A program made the translations under genes and the position numbers. The notes under the pieces were generated by a model that was given only the letters and a program-made list of their open reading frames with translations, was not told the origin of the DNA and did no database searches. Positions 51,060 to 62,515 of a stretch of DNA of 64,000 bases are shown in pieces. How positions within the stretch are numbered: position 1 is the stretch's first letter; every line of letters starts with the position of its first letter. The DNA is from Calliopsis andreniformis (taxonomy: Eukaryota; Arthropoda; Insecta; Hymenoptera; Andrenidae): NCBI RefSeq assembly GCF_051401765.1, contig NC_135073.1, positions 6,014,001 through 6,078,000 on the forward strand, given 5' to 3'.

Positions 51060-53239
51060 ATGCCGGAACGCATTGAGATCGGTAAATAAATTATTATTAT
51101 ATGTTTCATAGAAGAAACGTAAAATGAAAAACAATGTTGACCCTAGAATGACACTAACCTATTTAGAGTGTTTGACACTTTGGGGTTGCAGATAAACCCA
51201 GATTAAAATGTGAATATTTGAAAATTCACTCAACGTTTTTAATAATGCTTTTATATTTCTGCTTAGCCATTTCTTTAGAAGATATTTATAGTATATATCA
51301 TTGTTTGCTCCCAAATAACATTCTAGGGTAAAAGGGCTGAAAACTATTGTTTTGTAATACAAATGTGCATGCTAGAAAAGCTTTTGCTTACAAATGTATA
51401 ATATATATTTACATTAATTTAATGTTTAGGCGTTATTCCTGATAATCTGAGACATGAGGAAACGATTGTTCAAATAGCTGATGTTCTGGATGATTTAGAT
51501 TCTGCTGTTTCTTATATATTCGAGTGTATTGATAAAAGACTTTTTGAGAATAGTCAAAGGTAATTCTTCTTGTCTTTTTATTGTATTCTTCTGATTTAAA
51601 TTTTATAAATTCAAATAATTTTAATATTTTCTTAGCATTTTAATCATTTATCTTAAGGTTTAAATATATTGCACCAAATTAATAGTATTAGAACAAATTT
51701 CAATTAAAAAGTGTTATAATTTTTTTTTGCAGACTTTCAAATGTTAGAAACAGAGCTACAAAACTTCAAACTCGTTTGGAATATTTACAAACTAATTTAA
51801 ATTTGAAAGCTGTGAAAATGTATTCTGCTGCAAAGTATCCTGCTAGTCATACATACAAGGAATATGAGATGGCAATACCACCCCAATCTAAAGACACCTA
51901 TGAGATACCAAAATCTTATAAGTGTTCTGTACCTATAAAAGATGTGCCTGAAACATATTTGTCTTCTAACTGTAAAACAGAGGATGGTCAATATGTGACA
52001 AATAATAACTTGCAAGAAAAGTTACAATTTTATCATGTGCGATCTAAAGCTAAGAAAGAAGTTTATGTAAATGGGAATGAAACATTTCCACTCTCTCTAA
52101 CTTCAATTCATGCATTTTTGTTTGAAAGCATGGATAGTCCATACACAATATCAAGAAAGCAAACTTCTCATCGAACAAATGATAAAGAACAAATTGAAGA
52201 TGCACCAGATTCAATAATACAACCATGGCAAACTTTGGAAATGGATTCATCTTCTAGCTATCTCTATACACCAACCTTAGGCGAGGTAAAACATTTAAAT
52301 TGATATTTAATTAGTTTAACATAAATAAAGTGTTAAAAATGTCAAAGAATGTGATGTGTAAAGAATTATCATTATTTATAAAAATACAAAAAGTAATTAA
52401 AATACTTCGTTTTGTAGGTACCACAGATAAATGTACCAGCAACACTTCCAGATTTGCCTGGAATTGTAGATGATGAAAAATTCGTTTTGGATCTTAATTC
52501 TCAAAGTCCCATTGCTCCATCTTCAGCAGTAACTACACCTACTATTCGTTTAGATCTTCCAACCCCAACGTCAACTACAGATGAAAAAGACTCAAACACC
52601 AAATTCGAACAGAATATGCCCAACCTTCCTGGCTTTGCTGATGTCGACTCTCCAAAACATTCTGCTCAAGCCAGAACGTTTGTACCACCTCCTCCAACAG
52701 CATTTGTTTCATCTGATGCATCGAGTTCAGGTTCTTTGAATGCTGAAATGGATAATCGTACACCACAATCAATGCCACCTCCACCTCCACCTCCACCACC
52801 ACCACCGCCGCCACCACCGCCGCCACCACCACCACCACCACATGAATCAGATGTTACAGATTCGCAGAAAAATTCAGAGAAGAAAAAAACGATCGAAAAC
52901 AAAAACAAATCAATAAAAGCAGATGATCGTTCGAATTTAATGGCAGCAATTCGAGATGCAGGAGGTATAGGAAGAGCGAAATTGAGACGTACTGTGCCAC
53001 CAGAGGAAGGAGGGAATCGTTGGTCTTCAGCATCTGTTGGGGGAGATCTGATGGCAGATTTACATGCAAAATTAGCCCTTAGGAGGAAAGGAATTGCTGG
53101 ATCAGGGGGCAGTGCACTGGAGAGGATGGCCAGTCTAATTCCTCCTCCTCCGAAACCAAATGAGGCAACTACATCAGATAGGAATTCAGCCACTAGTGAA
53201 TACGATTCACAACCAGATACAGATGATTGGGATGAGTAA
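51060..53239 (+). CDS. Washc1: WASH complex subunit 1
   Basis: WASP-family nucleation-promoting factor: within the WASH complex on endosomes its C-terminal region activates Arp2/3 to build branched actin for cargo retrieval. Exons 51060-51081, 51430-51559, 51733-52285 and 52418-53239, all GT-AG and in phase, give 508 residues. The N-terminal WASH homology domain shows NLRHEETIVQIADVLDDLDS and later VKMYSAAKYPA, as in other WASH1 proteins. A run of 22 prolines (residues 355-376) recruits profilin-type partners in this family. It is followed by the VCA region: WH2-like NLMAAIRDAGGIGRAKLRR, the LHAKLALRRKGI segment, then an acidic end with a terminal Trp (DTDDWDE). The first coding exon has only 22 bases; the ATG at 51,060 is chosen because it joins in frame to the conserved domain. 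Confidence 0.94.
51137..51332. mobile_element. piggyBac-like MITE in WASH1 intron 1
   Basis: A perfect 10-bp inverted terminal repeat CCCTAGAATG (51,141-51,150) / CATTCTAGGG (51,319-51,328) bounds a 188-bp segment. The flanks are TTGA and TAAA, each one base from TTAA. CCCTAGAA is very similar to the canonical piggyBac terminus CCCTAGAAAGATA. The open frame crossing it (minus strand) shows no transposase motif. It fits an old non-autonomous copy whose TTAA target duplications have mutated. Confidence 0.55.
52775..52840 (+). repeat. CCA/CCT/CCG run encoding poly-Pro
   Basis: Twenty-two consecutive proline codons in the WASH1 terminal exon. The antisense frame reads as poly-Gly and is not a gene. 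Confidence 0.95.
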
Positions 53240-55253
53240 CGTTCAATATCATCAATTATCTACAATTTTTATTATATTCAGATGTTAGGTAAATATTATC
53301 TTTCATTATGTTTACTCTTGTATATAAGCAAACTATCTTGATAAAAGGTGTTGACATTTTACGTAATTCACTTTAATTTTAAAATATAACTTGTGAAGGA
53401 TTTTAAGAGCCATGTTCTAAAATAAATAAATTATTAATCGTTTAAAAGACAACAGTAATCGTAAGAATATATGCAAAAAGTGTCAAGTAAAATAATGAAT
53501 TTCTTATTTTATGTCATAGCTTGTTTCAAATACTAACTACCGTTATCGAGCGTATTTTCCCATTCATGACAGGCTACATTACTTAGTATTTGAAGTTATA
53601 TGACACTTTTATAGATTCAAATATTGTCTGTTTCTCGTATAATTAAAAAATTAACTTTATTTTAATCACTCATACTCTTCTTCCTGATATTTTTCAAAAT
53701 GAAAAAGATATGTAACACTGTTTGGCACTTTAACGGTTAGAATGTATATAATGTTGTTTTTAAATGCTCATAATGTAGCATTATGAAAATTTACCTACCT
53801 TTCATTCTTTTGCAAAATATTCATGTTATTTGAATTTGTTTCATAAATATATTATTGTACTTGTTAACTATTTTTATAACAATATCGAAAATAAGTAAAT
53901 TATCTATAAATTATAAGTTGTATTTTTTACCTGTACTCTGTAGTAAATTGTACAAAAAATGAAGTTTAGCTTATTTATCTTTAGCTGATTGCTTAAATTA
54001 ATAAAAGTAATTTAAATTATAAATTCATTTAACAGAATTATTTATCTGTAAATATGATTATATATAAGAGATACAAAATCATTTTTAATTATGAGAAATT
54101 ACTTTAAAATTTTGATCAAAGATTTAAAAATTGAAAGGTTTCTTAATGTACCAAAATATTCATAATTTCCAGACATAAGTAATCTAAAAAATTAATTATA
54201 ATTGAGATACTTAATTTTCCATTATTACATACATCACATTTAAAAGCATAGTAGTGGATGTCTCTGTGGTGGTTATCAAGTTTGATGTAACATTTGACCT
54301 TAGATTACTGGACCAAGCTTTTATGTTTGTAAATTTCACTTGGATTACAGAATTCGTAGTTTTGCTGTTGTTGGTTTCCAGTAAGAAACTTGTCATTTCT
54401 TGATTGACATTTGTCATTTACGTTTAAAAATCTTGATCAATATGTTGTGTATTTACAATAACTAACTGATTTCCTATACAGATAAATTTCAATATGTACA
54501 GAAACTTATTTGGAGTGCCTAGAAATGATAAAGAACATATAGAAATTCAACTGACTTTTAAAGACATGATACAAACACAGAGAAGCAACTTAAAAAAGTC
54601 AACAAAAATTTTCATGTGAAATATTCAAGGAGAATGCAGTTACTAATATAATTACATATATTATAATAAATTTACAAATGATGGAGATATGCTAAAGATC
54701 AATAACTGGAAATCAAGAAATAACTGGTAAATGAATCAAAATTGAAGAATAGTGTAACTGATCATTTTAAGAACAATAAAAAGTGATACAATATGTACAC
54801 AATATTTATAATGAGTGATTAAATGTAAACACAATATCTGTTACTGAATGATTAAATAATATATTAAGAGATATATTTAGAAATCTTTATTTTTTAAATA
54901 TTAAAATATATATTATTTAAAAATAGAACACTTCTTTCTACTGTTTTGTTAAAAATATACCATCAGTTAATTTGCTACAATTTTGATAAATTAACAAAAA
55001 AAGTGGAAAATGATTTTTGCTGCATTTGCAGTGTGATCAAAGTACAATATGATGTGCTATTTTGAGACAGTTAATAGGTTTATACATCTAAACTTAAATA
55101 AGGTATGAATATTTCTTTTGTTTCTTGAAGTATTCATATAAAAGTTTTATTATTTTTTATTACGAAATTGTAGTGTAATTAATCTATAAAACCTTGACTA
55201 AATTTATAATTAATTTATTTGCTAATAGAATTTAAAAATTTTAAAGATATACC
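53240..55253. other. intergenic DNA between WASH1 and the AKH-type receptor
   Basis: AT-rich, no supported gene. AATAAA at 53,421 is a candidate end for WASH1. The 3' part should hold the receptor promoter and possibly noncoding 5' exons, which cannot be located from sequence alone. Confidence 0.65.
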
Positions 55254-57623
55254 ATGAGTAACGTTATAAAAGCTCCTGTTTCTACTGAATTGCCAAACTT
55301 AAAGACAAATAATCTGGACAATATGGAACTACCAATAGATATGCGTTTTAACGAAGGGCACATTGTCAGTATAATTATTTACAGTGTGTTAATGGTAATA
55401 TCTGCAGTGGGAAACATAACAGTGTTAATATTAATTAGACGTCGCAAACGTGTATCTAAATCAAGGATACATATAATGTTGATGCATCTTGCGATTGCTG
55501 ATTTGCTAGTAAGTATTTATTTGTACGTTCATATAGATTGAATTTTTATTAATATATCAAAACTATTTTAAGTAAATAAAAAACAATGTCCAGGTTACTT
55601 TTCTAATGATGCCACTTGAGATTGCTTGGGCAATTACAGTGTCATGGAAAGCAGGAGATGCAATGTGTCGAATAATGGCTTTTTTTAGAGTGTTCGGTTT
55701 GTACTTATCATCTTTCGTACTGGTATGCATAAGCATGGACAGGTCAGTAAAATTTGTAAAAATAATTTCATTGTTTTACTTGCAACTTCTTATTTCAGTC
55801 ATCTCAGGTGTGCAGACTACTAATTCTTCTGTGACTAGAATAATATACATCTACATCAGGTCTATTTAGCTGTTGGCTCCAAAAGTCACTCTTTTGTAAA
55901 CTAAGCAAAAACCACATCTTTAAGTTGAGCTATTCGCAATGAAACAGTCTATGAGTGTAAAAGTTCATAGATGCATAAGACCTAACAAAATAGGCCTGTA
56001 TGCACACTAATATAACTGTTATATATTTGCAATACCAACTGAGCTAGCTTTAAATGTGCTTTAACTACCAAATCCACCAGTTAAATAGGCCTGATTTATT
56101 ATAAAAATCGTAAATCTATTGTCAATCAATATAAAAGTCAATATAAAAATTGAACAAGCATTTGAAAAATCTGAAACAATGTTTAATGTTTTTTTTCTAA
56201 TTAGTACCATATTGTTAAAAAATTAGTTTATATTAATATCTCATAAAATAAGAAACTTGTTGTATTGTTTAGAGTTCAGGAAATTGTCCCTGTAAATAAT
56301 GCGCATTTGATTGATTCCAGGAACCAGCTCCTAAACTCTGAACAATATCTTAGTATTGTACATACAATATCAACAACAATATCTTAGTATAAAATGTTCC
56401 AGTTTTCAAAAAGTTTCATATGGGTTTATTACAGGTATTATGCAGTAACGCGGCCTCTTCAACTGTGGGATGTTGACAAAAGAGGGAAACTAATGATATG
56501 CTTTGCATGGTTAGCATCCCTTGTATGTTCAATGCCACAGGTATTATAACTACAAATAATTAACTATAGTAAACTACTCGTGCCTTTATACTTATTTCAC
56601 ATCACAGAGAGTGGTATTACTTTGCTATAAAAATTTAAGAAAAAAAAAATCATATGTTACATTATATTATACATAACAAACTACTTTATAATACATATTA
56701 ATAGCTTTCGGATCATGCAGCGTAAATAATCAGCTTAATGCTGATTTCGCAAACGTTCTAGTTTGCTTCTTCAGGACTAGGAAGCTCTGATACTTTATAG
56801 CAGTATGTGGTCTATTTCTATTTGCATGTATTTTATATTATTTTTAGATGGTAGTGTTTCACCTGGAAACTCATCCAAACATCACTTGGTATTCACAATG
56901 TGTTACATTTAACACTTTCCCAACATATACTCATGAAATAACGTATTCCCTCTTTGGAATGATTATGATGTACTGGTTCCCTCTGATTGTGATAATATAC
57001 ACTTATACAAGCATTTTGTTGGAAATATGTAGAAGATCAAAGAAGAGCGAACACGGTATGTTCAAGTTAATATCAATATTGTTGTGTCATTATATATTGC
57101 GACTGAATTGATTTTAGATAAGATTCGTCGCTCTTCTATGGGTTTTCTCACGCGAGCAAAAATACGAACTCTCAAAATGACAATAATCATCATTGCTGTA
57201 TTTTTCATTTGCTGGACACCGTATTATGTCATGAGTCTTTGGTAAATAATTTATTATTTAAATTATTTGTTGAAGTCTTATTTAAAAATGAGTCTTAAAT
57301 ATCCGATTCAGTTACTTGTGTTTTATATTTGAATATTTTAGGTATTGGATTGACCGTCAATCAGCATATAAAGTAGATCAACGAATTCAAAAAGGTCTTT
57401 TTTTGTTTGCGTGTACAAACTCCTGCATGAATCCTATAGTTTATGGCGTGTTTAATATACGAGATCGTAACAAGGTGAATGTTTTTCATTCCTTTTATCT
57501 TATACTAAGTATAAAAATATCCAAACATATAAACGTTAAGTATTGTTTTAGGCATCAGTACGGCCAACTACTTTAGAAACTAGGGTTACTCCCTTGTCTC
57601 TGTCACTAAGACTTCTCGACTAA
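55254..57623 (+). CDS. Akhr: adipokinetic hormone receptor-like GPCR (GnRH receptor family)
   Basis: Class A G-protein-coupled receptor; insect AKH receptors act in fat body to mobilise lipid and carbohydrate. Exons 55254-55508, 55594-55742, 56435-56540, 56848-57055, 57118-57241, 57342-57474 and 57552-57623 are GT-AG, in phase, giving 348 residues. TM1 carries GNITVLI and TM2 LAIADLL. Cys110 and Cys188 (extracellular loop 2, HPNITWYSQCVTF) can form the usual disulfide. DRY is at 134-136, FFICWTPYY in TM6 (268-276) and NPIVY at 311-315. The loop-2 and TM5 sequence (SLFGMIMMYWFPLIVIIYTY) fits AKHR best; ACP and corazonin receptors are close relatives, so ACPR remains an alternative. The tail is short (about 30 residues after TM7). 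AATAAA lies at 57,634 and 57,734. Confidence 0.9.
56263..56390. repeat. imperfect inverted repeat plus direct repeat in AKHR intron 2
   Basis: TATTGTTTAGAGTTCAGGA (56,263-56,281) faces TCCTAAACTCTGAACAATA (56,329-56,347), pairing at 17 of 19 positions around a 47-base loop. Beginning inside the right arm, ACAATATCTTAGTAT occurs twice, at 56,342 and 56,376. It may be a small MITE or foldback element; no target duplication is obvious. Confidence 0.7.
56720..56790 (-). other. two stacked hairpins with a hammerhead-like core (minus strand), AKHR intron 3
   Basis: Read on the minus strand, CTGAAGA is followed by a 6-bp hairpin (GCAAAC / GTTTGC), then GAAA, then a 7-bp hairpin (AATCAGC / GCTGATT). 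This is the order of the hammerhead ribozyme core (CUGANGA, stem II, GAAA, stem III). An extra A precedes stem II and a convincing stem I is not seen. It is therefore a degenerate copy or a coincidence. Hammerheads are known from Penelope-like elements and retrozymes. Confidence 0.25.
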
Positions 57624-59346
57624 ATAGCTCATAAATAAAATACACATCTGCAAAATTGCAAGTTAACTTGCATCATTGACACCAAATTTGGTTACGGCTA
57701 ATGAACTTGGAATCATTGATATACTTAATGATAAATAAAAAGTATGCAAAGTTTCTTAATTATATCTAAACAAGTTTTTATACGGTATAGTAAAACATAA
57801 TGTACAGCAATATTTCGAAACGCAGACATAGAACAATATTAATGGTAATTTATAGGAATTTGGTAACATTTCTGTTCCAGAAACCAACTTCTTTTTTTCC
57901 TGACTGACAATAAGATCGATTTTCGTGATCGACAACTGGTTGTCAAAAACAATAAAGCCAGCGTTCAAAATACATCAGACATTATTATAAATTAATACAA
58001 TTTAAAATAAATAACATAAAAATGTTTAACACAGAAAAACTTATTTTAAATGAAAGTCTTGAAACTCAAAAGAGTGTAAATAGATGAAGTATCGCTCTAA
58101 CCAGTTCTCTAAGCAAAAGGAATAGCAATAGGTTTCTGCCTATACATATTCGAGTTATTACTGTACTTAAAACGTAAGATATTCAGAAATTAAAAGTTAG
58201 CCTATGAAAAATTTAATAGGATTTATTATATGTAATAGCACCACAGTAGTCAAAAAGACAAAGAGCAGAAAATTATGACAAAATTATTATATTTGACTCA
58301 TTTTCTTAATACACTGGCTTTGAAAAACATTTATTACGTATTTTCAACATTAAACTAAATAACTTCTTGCCTGAAAGTATTTTAAATCATTAAAAGAGGA
58401 TTACAACACTACATTAACCTTTGTGCACTGTTCGGGTCAATTTGATTTAAAATTTAATTTAATCTTTAATGCACTCTTAATAACAAGTCAGTTTATTTGA
58501 AATTTATTGATTTTTAACAATAGTATTTAAGATTATATTGAAAAGATAATTTACACTATAACATCAGTTCAACTATACTTGTATATAATTGCCATTTAGA
58601 CAGTGCGCAAGGGTTAACAACATGCTCGTTTAGTACAAATCAGTCAAAAATGGAAGCACACATTCTTACATTAGATTGGTAATACAAGCAAAATGCATTT
58701 TAAAGTAATTGAAACGTGTCCCCGAAATAATTGCTTTAAGGAGTAGCAGTGTTCTTCCTACTTAATACTCTGAACATAAGGTCATTTATTTAGAAGAACT
58801 GCTTTATTTTATTTTTCAAGAACCAATTAAAACAAAGCAAAATTACATTTACAGTGGTGCAAGCTAAATCATAATGTAAAAAGTTTATTTGACATCACAA
58901 GAAAATACGAAAAAAAATCCCAAGATATGAATATTATTATATTTCCCTTTGCTAAAATAGTCACAAGTATTCTTAAAAACTGTAAGATATTTTATTATAA
59001 ACGGCATTTAAAACGCTTTGTATATAAATACACGCGATTTTAAACAATCTTAACAAAACGGTCTTTAGTCCAGTCGTGAGTATTGTTTAAATATTGTTAT
59101 AACTGTATAGCACCAGTTTTGTTTTTGATCAAATAGCTATAAATTATTTTACATCATAAAATGGATTCTGATTTTAAATTTTCAATTCTTTAAGAAAAGG
59201 AAGAGTACAAAACAGGTATCTTAATTACAGTACATTGTATAAAAGAATAATAGGTAATCCATAGACAAAGTTTTACTGAAAAGTCTTTGATTTGGCATAA
59301 AGCGCCATATATAATGCAAACAGTCCTAATATGTACTTACGTTTCT
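57624..59346. other. 3' regions of the convergent AKHR and Pgant7 genes
   Basis: AT-rich with no supported coding frame. It contains a TTAA-flanked MITE (58,414-58,617). TTTATT at 58,803 is one candidate poly(A) signal for the minus-strand GalNAc-transferase. Confidence 0.65.
58414..58617. mobile_element. TTAA-flanked piggyBac-like MITE downstream of AKHR
   Basis: TTAA at 58,414-58,417 and 58,614-58,617 bracket 196 bp. The termini are inverted repeats: CCTTTGTGCACTGT at the left and CCCTTGCGCACTGT read inward from the right, 12 of 14 matching. The interior is AT-rich without a transposase frame. An exact TTAA duplication plus matched CC-starting ends makes this, with the 36.3-kb element, the best-supported MITE in the window. 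Confidence 0.75.
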
Positions 59347-62187
59347 TCACATCCAACGTGGATGAATTTGATGGAAAGACCATTGCTGATATGTATTATT
59401 TACATCGCATGGCATTAAAGACAGTTGCTGAGTTTGCGGATGTAGTGCCATACATTTTTTATGCACTCTATGTAGAAGTGTTTTCGTTTTCTGCAAATAG
59501 ATAAAATTCAATTATTCTCAAAGAGAATTTTCATTTTATATAGAAGCGTATACACATTACATCATTGGAATGCACCATAGCAGCTGCTTTGTTAAAAATA
59601 TAAAAACAGAGAAAATGATAAAATATAAACCTTCTAATTGAACAAAATGTTTTTGTTTCTACAAATGTGATCATGTATCTGCAGAGTGCAATAGTATATA
59701 TTACTGACAATGAAACCCTTTACTTATTTACATAACAATACTTCAAAAGATATTTCATGCTCTATGACACTCACATGGCCGCATTCTTTCGACATTTTCA
59801 ACGAAACAAAAACTATGAATCATCCTACTTATGCAATATACCTTGTAAAACTTACCTCATCGTATTGCCATGGACCATCTACAGTTCCTAGTCGACAGAA
59901 TACAAATTTCACACCTTGCCCATCAGCAGATACACATCGTTCTCCTATACCTAATTGGCCTTTAGTATTTAACCTAACCAACTAAAAGATTATTACATAA
60001 ATAATTACTTATACATGGATCCAACATCGCTTACTTAAAAATAATTTTAAATTACCTGGTTATTACCAAATCCATGACAATGAGATGTAGCCATTAAGCT
60101 CGGAGGTGAATGACCCATTGTATCTAAACATGCTCCTGTTGCTACATTTCGCAACTGAAACATAAAAGAGAGAAAGAAAAAATAAATTGTCTAGCGTTTC
60201 CGAATATTACATATTATATAAAACATTTTAGATTAAATATAATGATATAAAAAAGATATTAATCTAGATACCAATATAATTACCTCTCCCCAGTGAATAT
60301 TCGCTGGTAACTCAGGAAATTTATCAAAAACATCATAAGCTACATTTTCCATATACCATTGAAAACTTTTACACCTTTTTCGTTTTTTAAAAGCCAATTG
60401 CTCTGATATGTCACCATGATCAAGTAATCTTGCTAATGGTTCTCTTGTATAAAAGAATTCCTTATACTTATCATCGAACCATGTTTCAATAACTCTTTTA
60501 TAGTTCTACAATGAAATGTATAATTTTTATATCTACTAAAGGATTAGCACTTAGATTGAGCGCCACATATTTAAATTTAAATAGAACTTTACTTTTAACT
60601 CTTTACTTACTATGGTTATCAATGGCCCTTTCTTTTTCTGAGCCAATTTACCAAATGTGTAAGGCATAAATCCTCTATATACATGACCAACATGTGAGCA
60701 TGGTACCCAAAGAATACTTCCTCCACATTGCCATATTTTAAATGATAATTCAAAATTTTCTCCTCCCCATACAAGTAACCCTTCATCATATCCACCCAAT
60801 GATAGAAAATATTCACGGTTTATTGCAAATAAACCACCAGCATGAGTAGGAGACCTAAATTAAGTTTTGCCTAATACTTACGTGTCACATAATTTTGTCT
60901 AACATAAATTTTAAAAATGTATGTTTTACCATAAATTACCTATATGGCATGCTGTTATAAGGTCGTGTCTTTTGTTCTCTGGCAGGAAGTTCATTTTCTT
61001 TGTATAACATTCCCCATTCGAAAATGCCTCTATATAAATGTCCTTCTTGATATACTGGACGATATTCAAAAGTTTTATGATCAATACCATCTATTATAGG
61101 AACTGTCATTACAGTTCTAAAAATATTTAAATTATAATTATGTAATTGACTATTATACAATATGAAAATTCTATGACAGAAAGAAAATTACCTATCGGCA
61201 GCTATTGGTGCTAGAAGAGGTGGTAACCAATTAACATTAACTTCGCAATGAGCATCCAAAAATACTATAACTTCACCTTTAGCCTCACGTGCACCACGTG
61301 ATCTTGTTCTTATTAAACCTTGTCTTTCATAATTCCTTATTAACTTAACTTTTCCTCCCCATTGTTCAATGTAAGATTCCAAGTCCCCTTTCAAGTTTTC
61401 TGTATAGAAGCTTGTTAATAATTTTCATACAATTGATACCAATTTTCTTTAATGCTGTGCAATAAAGATTATGTACCTTTATCGGAAAAATCATCTACAA
61501 GTAAAATTTCTTCCAAAAACTGAGGCGGAGTACGATTCATTACACTATGAACAGTTCTCATTAATACTGACCAGCCTTCATTATGAAATACTATTATTAC
61601 ACTAGTACGAGGAAGTACTTCTGGATAATTCCAATGTTTACATCTGTAAATCAAATATGTAATCTCAACCTGAAGAAAAACAGGTAAATGTGATAAGATA
61701 AATACTTACTCTGGCATTCTTGTATCAGGAACTGCTCTGTCCAATGAAATTTCATCCGAGCATACCATGTTCATACCATATTCAGATTCTGATTGTTGAA
61801 TATCATTTTGTTGATCATCTCGCAAGATATGAGGCTTACCACCTTCTCCAGGTCCAGTTCTAATTGGTACATGCTGTGGTTCAAAGTTTCCTAGATCTTT
61901 TACTAAAACTGGAACCTATAATATAATATTAACATTCTATTCTTTGATTTTGCTTGCTATAAATATTATAATGTGAATAATGGTTTAAAAATCAAATTCA
62001 TTTATTAGGATGAAAATTTCATTTCCTTTACCTGTTTTCCTTTCAAGCCCTCCACCCAATATTCCTTTAAGCTATTTATTGGTTTTTCAGAAAAGAAATT
62101 GATAACAGCATATAATATAAAAAGGAAGAGTACGCAATAAATAAAGATATTAAACAAGCGATTCCTTTTCAGTTTCACGATTCTCAT
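59347..62187 (-). CDS. Pgant7: polypeptide N-acetylgalactosaminyltransferase 7-like
   Basis: Golgi type II membrane enzyme (CAZy GT27) that transfers GalNAc from UDP-GalNAc to Ser/Thr; GALNT7 prefers already glycosylated peptides. Exons, high to low: 62187-62032, 61915-61710, 61643-61477, 61399-61192, 61116-60940, 60854-60611, 60505-60284, 60154-60056, 59981-59856, 59490-59347. All are GT-AG and in phase, giving 582 residues, near fly Pgant7. The signal anchor is about residues 11-32. GT-A domain: [20 protein letters not shown], then the Mn-binding DAH at 225-227. The Gal/GalNAc-T motif is [20 protein letters not shown] (325-344), with metal-ligand His in [11 protein letters not shown]-terminal ricin-B lectin domain (about 461-582) has CLDT...[11 protein letters not shown] and QQW repeats. 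The ATG at 62,187 is preferred; no upstream in-frame ATG was seen in the exon. Confidence 0.95.
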
Positions 62188-62515
62188 TTTGTACAAAATT
62201 ATTGTACCTGAAAATGAAAAACTGACTTAATGCATCATAAAAAAATATCATATCAAGTGTATCCAAAACAGATGACTTTGAACTTCATGAGTATAGAAGC
62301 AACTATTCAAATAATGAAACTGGTTAAACAAACATAAAAATTTGTCAACGTGTAATATTAATTTATAGAAATATGTTAAAAAATATGTTTAAACAACTGA
62401 AAAAATAAGAGAACAGGTTATTATCACTTTAATATTTCAAGGAATTTTGAAAAATTGGAATAATTGTTGCAATATAACACGAATGAAAAGGTAGCATATT
62501 AAAATGTCAATTACC
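62188..62515 (-). other. 5' UTR start and probable 5' UTR intron of the Pgant7-like gene
   Basis: Just upstream of the start codon the minus strand reads TTTTCAG|GTACAAT, a good acceptor with exon start near 62,207. A candidate donor (AAG|GTAATT on the minus strand) lies at 62,514, suggesting an upstream noncoding exon beginning somewhere in 62,516-62,760. Inferred from splice consensus only. Confidence 0.4.

Noticed and set aside
51159..51362. 67-codon minus-strand frame across the WASH1 intron-1 MITE
   Set aside because: No transposase motif such as the piggyBac Asp triad, and too short.
52666..53193. 175-codon minus-strand frame with poly-Gly
   Set aside because: Antisense of the WASH1 poly-Pro and VCA coding sequence.
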